From Mycolicibacterium sphagni (lineage in GTDB: Bacteria; Actinomycetota; Actinomycetes; Mycobacteriales; Mycobacteriaceae): a stretch of 64,000 nt of DNA. The stretch spans positions 27,452-91,451 of the forward strand of contig NZ_NOZR01000026.1 of NCBI RefSeq assembly GCF_002250655.1, read 5' to 3'. Of the stretch, positions 35,252 to 42,963 are shown piece by piece. Made by a program: the position numbers and the translations under genes. The stretch's first letter is position 1; each line of letters starts with the position of its first letter. Under the pieces are notes generated by a model. It was not told where the DNA came from and made no database searches. It worked only from the letters and a program-made list of their open reading frames with translations.

Positions 35252-35379
35252 GTGTCGGGTTCGTCGGGATGCTCGCTGGGCGGCGGTGGCTTGTTCAGCC
35301 AGTCCTTGAGCCGAAATAGCTGGCTGGCCACGATCCCTACGCCTACCAGCAGCAGACCGACGACGATCCAAATGGTCAT
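35248..35379 (-). CDS. 43-residue membrane-anchored small protein
   Basis: ATG at 35379 opens a 43-codon frame beginning MTIWIVVGLLLVGVGIVASQ (one TM helix) and continuing with LFRLKDWLNKPPPPSEHPDE. The stop TGA overlaps the GTG of the phosphotransferase gene (GTGA), a sign of coupled translation. It diverges from hrpA by 51 bp. No family is recognised; it may be a membrane tether or regulatory peptide. Confidence 0.65.
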   Translation of the reverse strand: MTIWIVVGLLLVGVGIVASQLFRLKDWLNKPPPPSEHPDEPDT

Positions 35380-35430
35380 CGCCGTCGAGCCTACGCACCG
35401 TGTGGCAACCCGGCGGCTTCGCCGCCTAAT

Positions 35431-38400
35431 GTGGCCGGAGTGTCCGAAGTGTCCGCCGAACAGGTGCGTCAGTTGCGCACCCGCTTGGATGGTCTGACGA
35501 TCCGCGACGCGGCCCGGCTTGGCCGGCGACTGAAGTCACTGCGCGGGGACGTCTCGGCGGCGAGCCTGCGGCAGATCTCCGAGCAGGTCACTGCGGCCGA
35601 GGCGCTGATCGCCACTCGCACCGCCGCTGTCCCGACCATTACCTACCCCGACTTGCCGGTCAGCGAGCGTCGCGGCGAGATCGCCAAGGCCGTCACCGAG
35701 AACCAGGTGGTCATCGTCGCCGGCGAGACCGGTTCGGGCAAGACCACGCAGCTGCCCAAGATCTGCCTGGAGTTGGGCCGCGGAATCCGCGGGACCATCG
35801 GCCATACCCAGCCTCGCCGGCTGGCGGCGCGCACGGTGGCCCAACGCATCGCCGACGAACTGGGCAGCCCGCTGGGCGAAACCATCGGCTACACCGTGCG
35901 CTTCACCGACCAGGCCAGCGATCGAACGCTGGTCAAATTGATGACCGACGGCATCTTGCTCGCCGAGATCCAGCGCGACCGGCAGCTGCTGCGCTACGAC
36001 ACGCTGATCCTCGACGAGGCCCACGAACGCAGTCTCAACATCGACTTCCTACTGGGCTACCTTCGCGAATTGCTGCCGCGCCGGCCAGATCTCAAGGTCA
36101 TCGTCACCTCCGCGACCATCGAGCCACAACGGTTCGCCGCCCACTTCAACAGTGCGCCGATCGTCGAGGTGTCCGGGCGCACCTACCCGGTGGAGGTCCG
36201 CTACCGGCCGCTGGAAGTACCTGTTGTTGACGATGATTCGGACGACCCCGACGACCCGGACCACGAGATCGTACGGACCGAGATCCGCGACCAGACCGAA
36301 GCGATCCTCGACGCGGTCCGCGAACTGGAGGCCGAGCCACCCGGCGATGTGCTGGTGTTCCTGTCCGGGGAACGCGAAATCCGCGATACCGCAGAGGCCC
36401 TCCGCGACTTGAGGAACACCGAAGTGCTTCCGCTGTATGCACGGCTGCCCACCGCCGAGCAACAACGGGTGTTCCAGCCGTCGCGGGCCGGCCGGCGAAT
36501 CGTGTTGGCCACCAATGTTGCCGAGACCTCGCTGACCGTGCCGGGCATCCGCTACGTCGTCGACCCAGGCACCGCCCGCATCTCGCGCTACAGCAGGCGG
36601 ACCAAGGTGCAACGACTGCCGATCGAACCCATCTCGCAGGCCTCGGCCGCACAGCGGGCGGGCCGGTCCGGGCGCACTGCGCCAGGGGTGTGCATCCGGC
36701 TGTACTCCGAGGACGACTTCGCGGCGCGTCCGCGCTATACCGATCCGGAGATCCTGCGCACCAACCTGGCTGCGGTGATCCTGCAGATGGCGGCGCTGCA
36801 ACTCGGCGACATCGAGAGCTTCCCGTTCCTGGATCCGCCCGAGCAGCGCAGTATCCGCGACGGTGTTCAATTGCTCCAGGAATTGGGCGCGTTCGACTCC
36901 GCGGGCGCCATCACCGACATCGGCCGACGCCTGGCTCAGCTGCCGGTCGACCCGCGGCTGGCCCGGATGATCCTGCAAGCCGACACCGAGGGCTGCGTGC
37001 GCGAGGTGCTGGTGCTGGCCGCGGCGTTGTCGATTCCCGACCCGCGTGAGCGGCCCGTCGACCGCGAGGAGGCGGCCCGGCAGAAACACGCCCGCTTCGC
37101 CGATGAACACTCGGATTTCGTGTCCTTCCTCAACCTGTGGCGCTATCTGCGTGAGGAGCGAAAAGCTCGTTCCGGCAATGCTTTCCGCCGCATGTGCCGT
37201 GAAGAGTTTCTGCACTACCTGCGCATCAGGGAGTGGCAGGACCTGACCGGTCAGCTGCGCAGCATTGCCCGCGATATCGGGATCCGGGAGTCGGACGACC
37301 TCGAGCCGGCCGACCCGGCGCGGGTGCACGCCGCTCTGGTCGCCGGATTGTTGTCGCATATCGGTCTGCGTGAGGGGGATTCGCGGGACTACACCGGTGC
37401 GCGGAACTCCCGGTTCGTGCTCGCCCCCGGATCGGTGCTGAGCAAACGGCCGCCGCGCTGGATCGTGGTGGCCGACCTGGTGGAGACCAGCCGGCTGTAC
37501 GGGCGCATCGCCGCCCGCGTTGATCCCGAAGTGGTCGAGCGGGTGGCCGGGCATCTGGTGCAACGCACCTACAGTGAGCCGCACTGGGATGCCAAGCGCG
37601 GCGCGGTGATGGCGTTCGAGCGAGTGACCCTCTACGGGCTGGCGCTCGTGCCGCGTCGGCGGGTGGGATACGCCACCGTCGATCCGGTGGTGTCCCGCGA
37701 GCTGTTCATCCGCCACGCTTTGGTGCAGGGGGAGTGGCAGACGCGCCACCACTTCTTCGCCGACAACGCTCGGCTGCGAGCGGAACTGGCCGAGCTGGAG
37801 GAGCGAGCCCGCCGTCGGGACCTGCTCGTCGGCGAGGACGACATCTATGCGCTCTACGACAGCAGGATTCCGCCACAGGTGGTTTCCGCACGGCACTTCG
37901 ACGGGTGGTGGAAAAAGCAGCGGCACCGCACCCCGGAGCTACTGACCTTCGCCCGCGAGGACCTGCTCCGCGTGGACGACGACACCCCCGAGCGACCCGA
38001 CAATTGGCGTGCCGGGGACTTGTCCCTGCCGCTGACCTATCGGTTCGAACCTGGTGCAGCCGATGACGGCGTGACCGTGCACATCCCGGTAGAGGTACTG
38101 GCCCGGCTCGGTGGTGACGAGTTCGGTTGGCAGGTACCGGCTTTGCGTGAGGAATTAGTGACCGCTCTGATTCGGTCACTGCCAAAAGATCTGCGGCGCA
38201 ACTTCGTTCCGGCGCCGGATACCGCGCGGGCAGTCCTGGCCGGTATCGAAGCCGGCCGTGAGCCACTCCTGGAGGCGCTGCAACGCGAATTGCACCGTCG
38301 TTCCGGCGTTCTGGTGCCGATAACCGCGTTCGATCTGGACAAGCTGCCCGCTCACCTCCGGGTGACCTTCGCAGTCGAAGCGACCGACGGTACCGAGGTG

Positions 38401-39351
38401 GCTCGAGGCAAAGACCTCGAGGTGCTGCAGCGTCAGCTGGCCGGGTCGGCTCGTCAGGCAGTGGCCGACGCCGTCGCCAGTGACGTGGAGCGCAGGGGAC
38501 TTCGGGCCTGGCCCGACGATCTCGATCGGCTGCCGGCCAGCGTCGAGCGCACGGTTGGCGGCCACATCGTGCGGGGCTACCCGGGACTTGTCGACGCCGG
38601 CGCGAGCGTGGATGTACAGGTGTTCGCCACCGAGCCCGAACGGGATGCCGCGATGAAAGCCGGCATCAGGCGGCTGCTGCGGTTGGCCGTGCCCTCTCCG
38701 GTGAAATCGCTGGAGAAGGCCCTGGATCTGCGAACCCGGCTGGTATTGGGAGCCAATCCGGACGGGTCGCTGGCGGCGTTACTGGACGACTGCGCCGACG
38801 CGGCCGTCGGTGTCCTGGCGGCGCAGCCGGTGTGGACCAGAGCCGATTTCGCTGCGCTGCGTGACCGGGTGGCCGGCGCGCTGCCATCGACCACACGCGA
38901 TATCGTCACCCGAGTTCAGAAAGTCCTCGCTGCGCTGCAGGAAGTGCAGCTCGCCCTGCCCGGCACGCCATCGGCGGCGCAGGCCGATGCGGTCGCCGAC
39001 ATCCGCGCGCAGCTGGGCCATTTGGTCGCACCCCGGTTTGTCACGGCCAGCGGCGCTGCGCATCTGGCCGACCTGACCCGCTACCTCACCGCGATCAGCC
39101 GTCGTCTCGACCGGCTGGCGCAAGCCCCGCAGGCTGACCGCGACCGCATGCTGCGGGTGCACGCCGTCCAGGACGCCTTTCACGAACTGCTGCGAGCGCT
39201 CTCGCCGGCCCGTGCCGCCGCGGCAGATGTGCGCGAGATCGCGTGGCAGATCGAAGAATTCCGGGTCAGTCTGTGGGCCCAACAGCTGGGCACGCCCAAG
39301 CCGGTCAGCGAGCAGCGGATCTACCGCGCGATCGACGCCGTCCTGGCCTGA
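35431..39351 (+). CDS. hrpA: ATP-dependent RNA helicase HrpA (DEAH/RHA family)
   Basis: The 1306-residue protein has the full HrpA plan. Walker A VIVAGETGSGKTTQLPK lies near residue 98, DEAH motif TLILDEAHERSLNIDFL near 194, motif III VTSATIEPQRFAAHF, and motif VI QRAGRSGRTAPGVCIRLYSE. HA2 and OB-fold regions and a long C-terminal DUF3418 region follow. It remodels RNA, in other bacteria at stalled ribosomes. The GTG start at 35431 is assumed; a GTG four codons later is also possible. Two hairpins follow the stop. Confidence 0.95.
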   Translation: MAGVSEVSAEQVRQLRTRLDGLTIRDAARLGRRLKSLRGDVSAASLRQISEQVTAAEALIATRTAAVPTITYPDLPVSERRGEIAKAVTENQVVIVAGETGSGKTTQLPKICLELGRGIRGTIGHTQPRRLAARTVAQRIADELGSPLGETIGYTVRFTDQASDRTLVKLMTDGILLAEIQRDRQLLRYDTLILDEAHERSLNIDFLLGYLRELLPRRPDLKVIVTSATIEPQRFAAHFNSAPIVEVSGRTYPVEVRYRPLEVPVVDDDSDDPDDPDHEIVRTEIRDQTEAILDAVRELEAEPPGDVLVFLSGEREIRDTAEALRDLRNTEVLPLYARLPTAEQQRVFQPSRAGRRIVLATNVAETSLTVPGIRYVVDPGTARISRYSRRTKVQRLPIEPISQASAAQRAGRSGRTAPGVCIRLYSEDDFAARPRYTDPEILRTNLAAVILQMAALQLGDIESFPFLDPPEQRSIRDGVQLLQELGAFDSAGAITDIGRRLAQLPVDPRLARMILQADTEGCVREVLVLAAALSIPDPRERPVDREEAARQKHARFADEHSDFVSFLNLWRYLREERKARSGNAFRRMCREEFLHYLRIREWQDLTGQLRSIARDIGIRESDDLEPADPARVHAALVAGLLSHIGLREGDSRDYTGARNSRFVLAPGSVLSKRPPRWIVVADLVETSRLYGRIAARVDPEVVERVAGHLVQRTYSEPHWDAKRGAVMAFERVTLYGLALVPRRRVGYATVDPVVSRELFIRHALVQGEWQTRHHFFADNARLRAELAELEERARRRDLLVGEDDIYALYDSRIPPQVVSARHFDGWWKKQRHRTPELLTFAREDLLRVDDDTPERPDNWRAGDLSLPLTYRFEPGAADDGVTVHIPVEVLARLGGDEFGWQVPALREELVTALIRSLPKDLRRNFVPAPDTARAVLAGIEAGREPLLEALQRELHRRSGVLVPITAFDLDKLPAHLRVTFAVEATDGTEVARGKDLEVLQRQLAGSARQAVADAVASDVERRGLRAWPDDLDRLPASVERTVGGHIVRGYPGLVDAGASVDVQVFATEPERDAAMKAGIRRLLRLAVPSPVKSLEKALDLRTRLVLGANPDGSLAALLDDCADAAVGVLAAQPVWTRADFAALRDRVAGALPSTTRDIVTRVQKVLAALQEVQLALPGTPSAAQADAVADIRAQLGHLVAPRFVTASGAAHLADLTRYLTAISRRLDRLAQAPQADRDRMLRVHAVQDAFHELLRALSPARAAAADVREIAWQIEEFRVSLWAQQLGTPKPVSEQRIYRAIDAVLA

Positions 39352-39366
39352 GGGTGCGCCAACGCA

Positions 39367-39395
39367 AGAGGGGCACCCGAACCGGGTGCCCCTCT
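39367..39395. terminator. Perfect hairpin terminator after hrpA
   Basis: AGAGGGGCACCCG and its complement form a perfect 13-bp stem with a 3-base loop, 15 bp after the hrpA stop. There is no U-tract, but the strength and position between convergent genes make a bidirectional terminator likely. Confidence 0.75.
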
Positions 39396-39400
39396 GATGG

Positions 39401-39425
39401 ATAGTCGTTGAGACTCAACGACTAT
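39401..39425. terminator. Second perfect hairpin, overlapping the end of the small secreted gene
   Basis: ATAGTCGTTGAG and its complement form a 12-bp perfect inverted repeat with a 1-base centre. It lies 5 bp after the first hairpin and contains the stop codon of the 53-residue gene (39422-39424). It probably stops transcription from that gene. Confidence 0.6.
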
Positions 39426-39583
39426 CCGTGCACAGATGTGTCTACGTGCGGCACAGTGACCGACGGGCCCATGTTGTTGACCCAGTCGTTGTGACCGAGG
39501 TCCGCCTGCGCGGGCGCGGCAAGCCCGAGAACGGCTGCGGTCATCGCGCCGGCGATCGCTGTGGTGATTGCGTACTTCATCAT
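39422..39583 (-). CDS. 53-residue secreted protein
   Basis: ATG at 39583 (MMKYAITTAIAGAMTAA) opens 53 codons and is preceded by GAGGG. A signal peptide is likely cut at AQA-DLG, leaving a mature peptide of about 26 residues (LGHNDWVNNMGPSV, then TVPHVDTSVHG). The Asn/His/Trp content resembles other tiny mycobacterial exported proteins. It is convergent with hrpA and divergent from a His-rich secreted protein, with a conserved dyad between them. Confidence 0.7.
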   Translation of the reverse strand: MMKYAITTAIAGAMTAAVLGLAAPAQADLGHNDWVNNMGPSVTVPHVDTSVHG

Positions 39584-39704
39584 GTCTATCCCTCTTCCTC
39601 AACGGCCGGAGTGGGTTTCCGTGCCGCTGCCAGGTCTAACGCCACTAGGGGGCGCGGTAATTCCGCTGGCAGGAGATGTGCGTCGATTGGCAGGAATTGA
39701 GTCA

Positions 39705-39724
39705 TGTCCGCCGATCGGGGGACA
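39705..39724. promoter_or_regulatory. 20-bp perfect dyad, copy 1 (TGTCC-N-CCGATCGG-N-GGACA)
   Basis: The dyad is perfect apart from its two N positions and lies 130 bp before the first His-rich protein gene. The same dyad recurs at 42484-42503 before the paralog. The shared block runs on to 39732 (ACACCGGATTC). I infer a regulator operator or an RNA hairpin; no known mycobacterial operator that I recall has this sequence. Confidence 0.65.
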
Positions 39725-39756
39725 CCGGATTCCGCCCGGTCATCCGCCGGCTGCTG

Positions 39757-39768
39757 GACAGACATCGA
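39757..39768 (+). promoter_or_regulatory. Conserved 12-bp box, copy 1 (GACAGACATCGA)
   Basis: This box is identical to 42536-42547 and lies exactly 24 bases after the shared dyad block in both places, while the bases between differ. A fixed distance with a diverged spacer points to a two-part promoter or operator. Confidence 0.55.
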
Positions 39769-39854
39769 GACCCGGATGCGAGACCGTTTAGGCACTGGCG
39801 AAACACGAAGGCCCAGATCGACAAGTCACAGACGACAAAGAGGAAACAATCGAT

Positions 39855-40085
39855 ATGACCACCATGACCTGGATGAAGCGGCTGGCCGCCGGCAGCGCAC
39901 TCGCCGCGGGCTCCGCACTGTTCGCCTTCGGTTCCGCCACCGACGCCTGGGCCGAGAGCGGTTCGCTCAACAACGGCCCGAACCTGAGCCAGCCCACCCA
40001 GCACCCGAGCTTTCCCGGCCAGCACAATCAGCCGGTTCCCGGCTCGTCTGAGCACCACCGCCACCAGTGGAACCACGCCGGGTAA
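39855..40085 (+). CDS. Small secreted His-rich protein, paralog 1
   Basis: The 76-residue protein starts MTTMTWMKRLAAGSALAAG after AGAGGA. A signal peptide (to about residue 33, AWA-ESG) leaves a 43-residue mature peptide. Its last 30 residues, HPSFPGQHNQPVPGSSEHHR then HQWNHAG, match the C-terminus of the protein at 42614-42880. The His clusters could bind copper, zinc or nickel (inference). A conserved dyad plus box lies upstream. The patatin gene follows by 43 bp. Confidence 0.75.
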   Translation: MTTMTWMKRLAAGSALAAGSALFAFGSATDAWAESGSLNNGPNLSQPTQHPSFPGQHNQPVPGSSEHHRHQWNHAG

Positions 40086-40128
40086 GCAACGTCACATCGT
40101 TGTCAGGCGCGGCTCCTAGCATGGGGCG

Positions 40129-41136
40129 ATGCCCACGACAGCAACCAAGCCCGTCGACCTCGTCCTGGCCGGGGGTGGCGTGAAAGGCATCGGGCTGGCC
40201 GGTGCCGTAGTGAAGCTGATGGAAGCCGGATACCGGGCGTATCGCATCGCCGGCTCGTCGGCGGGCTCGATCGTCGGCTCGATCGTCGCCGCGGCCGCCA
40301 AGAACGATCAGATGACACCCGATGAGGTGCGGGACCTCACCCTGAGCATCGACTATCGCAAGTTTTTGGACCCCGGCCCGGTCGAACGAGTCCCGCTGCT
40401 CGGCCCGTCGTGGGCGATTCTGCAGGGCACCGGCATTTACCAGGGCGACTACGCGCACGATTTCATCGCCGGCCAGTTACGCGACCTCGGGGTCAGCACC
40501 TTCGGGGACCTTCGCCTCGACGACGACGAACTGCCCGAGGAGCGTCGCTACCGGCTCGTCGTGACCGCGGCCGACGTGACGACGGGCCAGCTGGTCAGAC
40601 TGCCGTGGGACTACCGCCGGCTCTACGGCCTTGACCCCGACGAACAGCCGGTTGCCGATGCCGTGCGCGCATCGATGTCCATTCCGTTCTTCTTCCGCCC
40701 GGCCACCCTCACCAGCGCCGCGGGCCGCACGTCAACGCTCGTCGACGGTGGGCTGCTGTCGAACTACCCGATCGACTCGCTGGATCGCACCGACGGCAAG
40801 AAACCGCGCTGGCCGACCCTCGGGGTGACGCTGCTGCCCGACCTGCCCGAGAACAACGACAAGGTCATCCCCGCGCTGGCCCCACTACGGCTGCTCGGCG
40901 GCCCCAGCCTGCTGGAGGACGTCATCACCACGATCCTGGTCGGTCGCGACCAGGCTTACCTCAATCTGCCGTGGGTGAGCTGCAGGACCATTCGCGTGGA
41001 TTCGACAAAAGTCGGCGTGCTGGATTTCCACATCAAGCAACCGGAGATCGACGCCCTCTACGCCCAGGGCTGCAGCGCCGCCGCGGCCTTCCTGGCGACG
41101 TTCAACGAGCGTGAATGCCTCGAACGGTTCCGCTGA
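40129..41136 (+). CDS. Patatin-like phospholipase
   Basis: The 335-residue lipid hydrolase has the patatin Ser-Asp dyad. The oxyanion glycines LVLAGGGVKGIGLAG are near residue 12, the nucleophile Ser44 in AGSSAGSIVG and Asp206 in TLVDGGLLSNYP. There is no signal peptide, so it acts on membrane or storage lipid from the cytosol. It lies between a His-rich secreted protein and a WS/DGAT, 19 bp before the latter. Together they could balance breakdown and synthesis of acyl lipids. Confidence 0.9.
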   Translation: MPTTATKPVDLVLAGGGVKGIGLAGAVVKLMEAGYRAYRIAGSSAGSIVGSIVAAAAKNDQMTPDEVRDLTLSIDYRKFLDPGPVERVPLLGPSWAILQGTGIYQGDYAHDFIAGQLRDLGVSTFGDLRLDDDELPEERRYRLVVTAADVTTGQLVRLPWDYRRLYGLDPDEQPVADAVRASMSIPFFFRPATLTSAAGRTSTLVDGGLLSNYPIDSLDRTDGKKPRWPTLGVTLLPDLPENNDKVIPALAPLRLLGGPSLLEDVITTILVGRDQAYLNLPWVSCRTIRVDSTKVGVLDFHIKQPEIDALYAQGCSAAAAFLATFNERECLERFR

Positions 41137-41155
41137 TCACCCTAGGCTCAGAACT

Positions 41156-42442
41156 GTGCCGCCCGACAAGTCCGATCGCCTGTCCGCCGACGACGCACAC
41201 ATCCTCGGCCTGGAGTCCGCGGCCATCACCGGCCACACCCTGAAACTGGTGGTGCTCGAACCTGGCGCGGGCCTTCTCGACATCGACGCGCTGCGGGCCT
41301 CGGTTGCCGAGCGACTATCAAGCCAGCCACGCGCGACTCATCGGGTCGACACGTCGGGAACCGACCCACGATGGGTGCCCGCGACCGATTTCGACATCCG
41401 CCAGCACGTTCGGCGCAGCACGGACGCGCGCTGCATCAGCACTACCGATCTCTGGCGCATTGTCAGCGCATTGATGTCGGAACACCTCGACCGCAGCAGG
41501 CCGCTGTGGACCTTCGATGTCATCGGACCCCTGGCCGACGGGCGCGAGGCCATCGCAGCGCGCATCCACCATGCGATGGCCGACGGCATCGCCGGGGTGC
41601 GGTTCCTGAACTCGGTGCTCTTCGATGCTCACCAAGCGACCCCAAAGCGGCCGGAACACCGACCAGGACAGCATGATTCACCCCCGCTGTCACCACTGGA
41701 AGAAGTGTGGCGCATGCCGGCGGCCCTTGTGCGCGAGCTTGGCCATCCGGCTGACTATTCGCCGTTCGACCGCCCCGTCACCATCGCCCGCGAGCTGGCG
41801 TTCGCCGTCGCGCCTCTGTCTGAGTTCAAGGCGATCGGAGTGTCTCGGCCCAATGCCGCTACGGTCAATGACGTCCTGCTCGCCGTAATAGCCGGCGGCC
41901 TGCGGCGCTGGCTGGGAGAGGCCGGCGCGCGGAATCTGCGGGCACAGATCCCGGTGAGTTTGCACCACCGAGACGAAGCCGCCGCCGATCTGGCCAACCG
42001 CGATTCGTTCCTCAACGTCGATCTCCCACTGGCAGAAGCAGATCCGCTGCGACGACTCGACGCGATCAGTGCCCAGACGCGCGAGCGCAAGCGCCTTGAC
42101 GACGCTGACGAGATGTACGACCTCTTTCACGCCCTGGGATGCGTCAAAAGCATTGGCGCCGCGGCTCAACGGTTGGCCGGCAGCGCCCACGAGTTCAGCC
42201 TGTCGATCTCCAACGTCCCCGGACCCCCTAATCCGGTTCAGGTTTCCGGTCGACGGGTACGGCACCTGTTCTCCTCGTCGGAGCCGGCCGCGCATCACGC
42301 ACTGCGGATCTCGGCCATCTCATGCGCCGATGACATGGGTATCGGGCTGTGCACCGATCCGACTGCGTTACCCGACATCGCCGCCCTGGCCGAGTGTGTC
42401 GAGACGTCCTACGCGGAGTTGCGCGGGGCGGCCGGGATCTGA
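41156..42442 (+). CDS. WS/DGAT-type acyltransferase
   Basis: The 428-residue protein starts at GTG 41156. Its catalytic motif is IHHAMADGIAG near residue 138, with the N-terminal DAHILGLESAAITGHTLK, PLWTFDVIGPLADGREA, NDVLLAVIAGGLRRWL and LSISNVPGPPNPVQVSG blocks. It is shorter and more diverged than the paralog at 26981-28402, so wax ester, triacylglycerol or another acyl product is possible. It is probably cotranscribed with the patatin gene upstream. Confidence 0.88.
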   Translation: MPPDKSDRLSADDAHILGLESAAITGHTLKLVVLEPGAGLLDIDALRASVAERLSSQPRATHRVDTSGTDPRWVPATDFDIRQHVRRSTDARCISTTDLWRIVSALMSEHLDRSRPLWTFDVIGPLADGREAIAARIHHAMADGIAGVRFLNSVLFDAHQATPKRPEHRPGQHDSPPLSPLEEVWRMPAALVRELGHPADYSPFDRPVTIARELAFAVAPLSEFKAIGVSRPNAATVNDVLLAVIAGGLRRWLGEAGARNLRAQIPVSLHHRDEAAADLANRDSFLNVDLPLAEADPLRRLDAISAQTRERKRLDDADEMYDLFHALGCVKSIGAAAQRLAGSAHEFSLSISNVPGPPNPVQVSGRRVRHLFSSSEPAAHHALRISAISCADDMGIGLCTDPTALPDIAALAECVETSYAELRGAAGI

Positions 42443-42483
42443 CGGCACGGCGCGGGGACCGCCGAAGCCCGCGTCGTCGGCCG

Positions 42484-42503
42484 TGTCCCCCGATCGGTGG
42501 ACA
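42484..42503. promoter_or_regulatory. 20-bp perfect dyad, copy 2 (TGTCC-N-CCGATCGG-N-GGACA)
   Basis: This is the second copy of the dyad, here extended by one more pair (GTGTCC to GGACAC, 42483-42504). It lies 110 bp before the second His-rich protein gene. The flank ACACCGGATTC to 42511 also matches copy 1. Confidence 0.65.
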
Positions 42504-42535
42504 CCGGATTCACCCTGACTATGGCCTGGTCACCC

Positions 42536-42547
42536 GACAGACATCGA
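42536..42547 (+). promoter_or_regulatory. Conserved 12-bp box, copy 2 (GACAGACATCGA)
   Basis: This box is identical to 39757-39768, again 24 bases after the end of the dyad block. It lies 66 bases before the ATG of the second His-rich protein. Confidence 0.55.
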
Positions 42548-42613
42548 CCCGATTGTGCGCGATTGTTAGATCACCGCCGGCAAACCGGCGAAAGCACGAA
42601 ATAAAGGCAAGAC

Positions 42614-42880
42614 ATGACCATCACGACAACGAGCACCATCTGGTTCAAGCGAATCGCAGCAGGGGCAATCCTGGCCACCGGTTCTGCACTGGTCGCCCTG
42701 GGCGGCGCCACCGACAGCTTCGCTGATACGGCCTCGACCAACATCGGGCCCAGCCGCATCAGCGCCGGTGCCGACATGAACCACCCGACGCCGCACCCGG
42801 CGTTCCCCAACCAGCACAACCAGCCGGTCCCCGGCTCCTCGATCCATCATCACCACCAGTGGAATCGCCATCGCGGCTGA
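42614..42880 (+). CDS. Small secreted His-rich protein, paralog 2
   Basis: The 88-residue protein starts MTITTTSTIWFKRIAAGAIL after AAAGG. The signal peptide is likely cut at SFA-DTA (about residue 38). The mature peptide of about 50 residues ends HPAFPNQHNQPVPGSSIHHH then HQWNRHRG, nearly the same as paralog 1. Four histidines in a row-like cluster suggest metal binding (inference). A strong hairpin follows 23 bp after the stop. Confidence 0.75.
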   Translation: MTITTTSTIWFKRIAAGAILATGSALVALGGATDSFADTASTNIGPSRISAGADMNHPTPHPAFPNQHNQPVPGSSIHHHHQWNRHRG

Positions 42881-42903
42881 CGAGCCGGGCGCACCACGGA
42901 AAC

Positions 42904-42944
42904 CGTTCGGGCGGAGAAGTTCTCAGCACTTCTCCGCCCGAACG
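42904..42944. terminator. Perfect 17-bp hairpin, bidirectional terminator
   Basis: Arms at 42904-42920 and 42928-42944 pair perfectly over 17 bp around a 7-base loop, followed by TTTCG on the plus strand and GGTT on the minus strand. It lies between the convergent His-rich gene and acyl-CoA dehydrogenase gene. Confidence 0.8.
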
Positions 42945-42963
42945 TTTCGTGTATGACCAGCTG

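Noticed and set aside
39676..39858. A 60-codon frame running into the first His-rich gene
   Set aside because: It spans the conserved dyad and box, but the paralogous region at 42484-42613 does not keep the same frame downstream, so noncoding regulatory DNA is the simpler reading.
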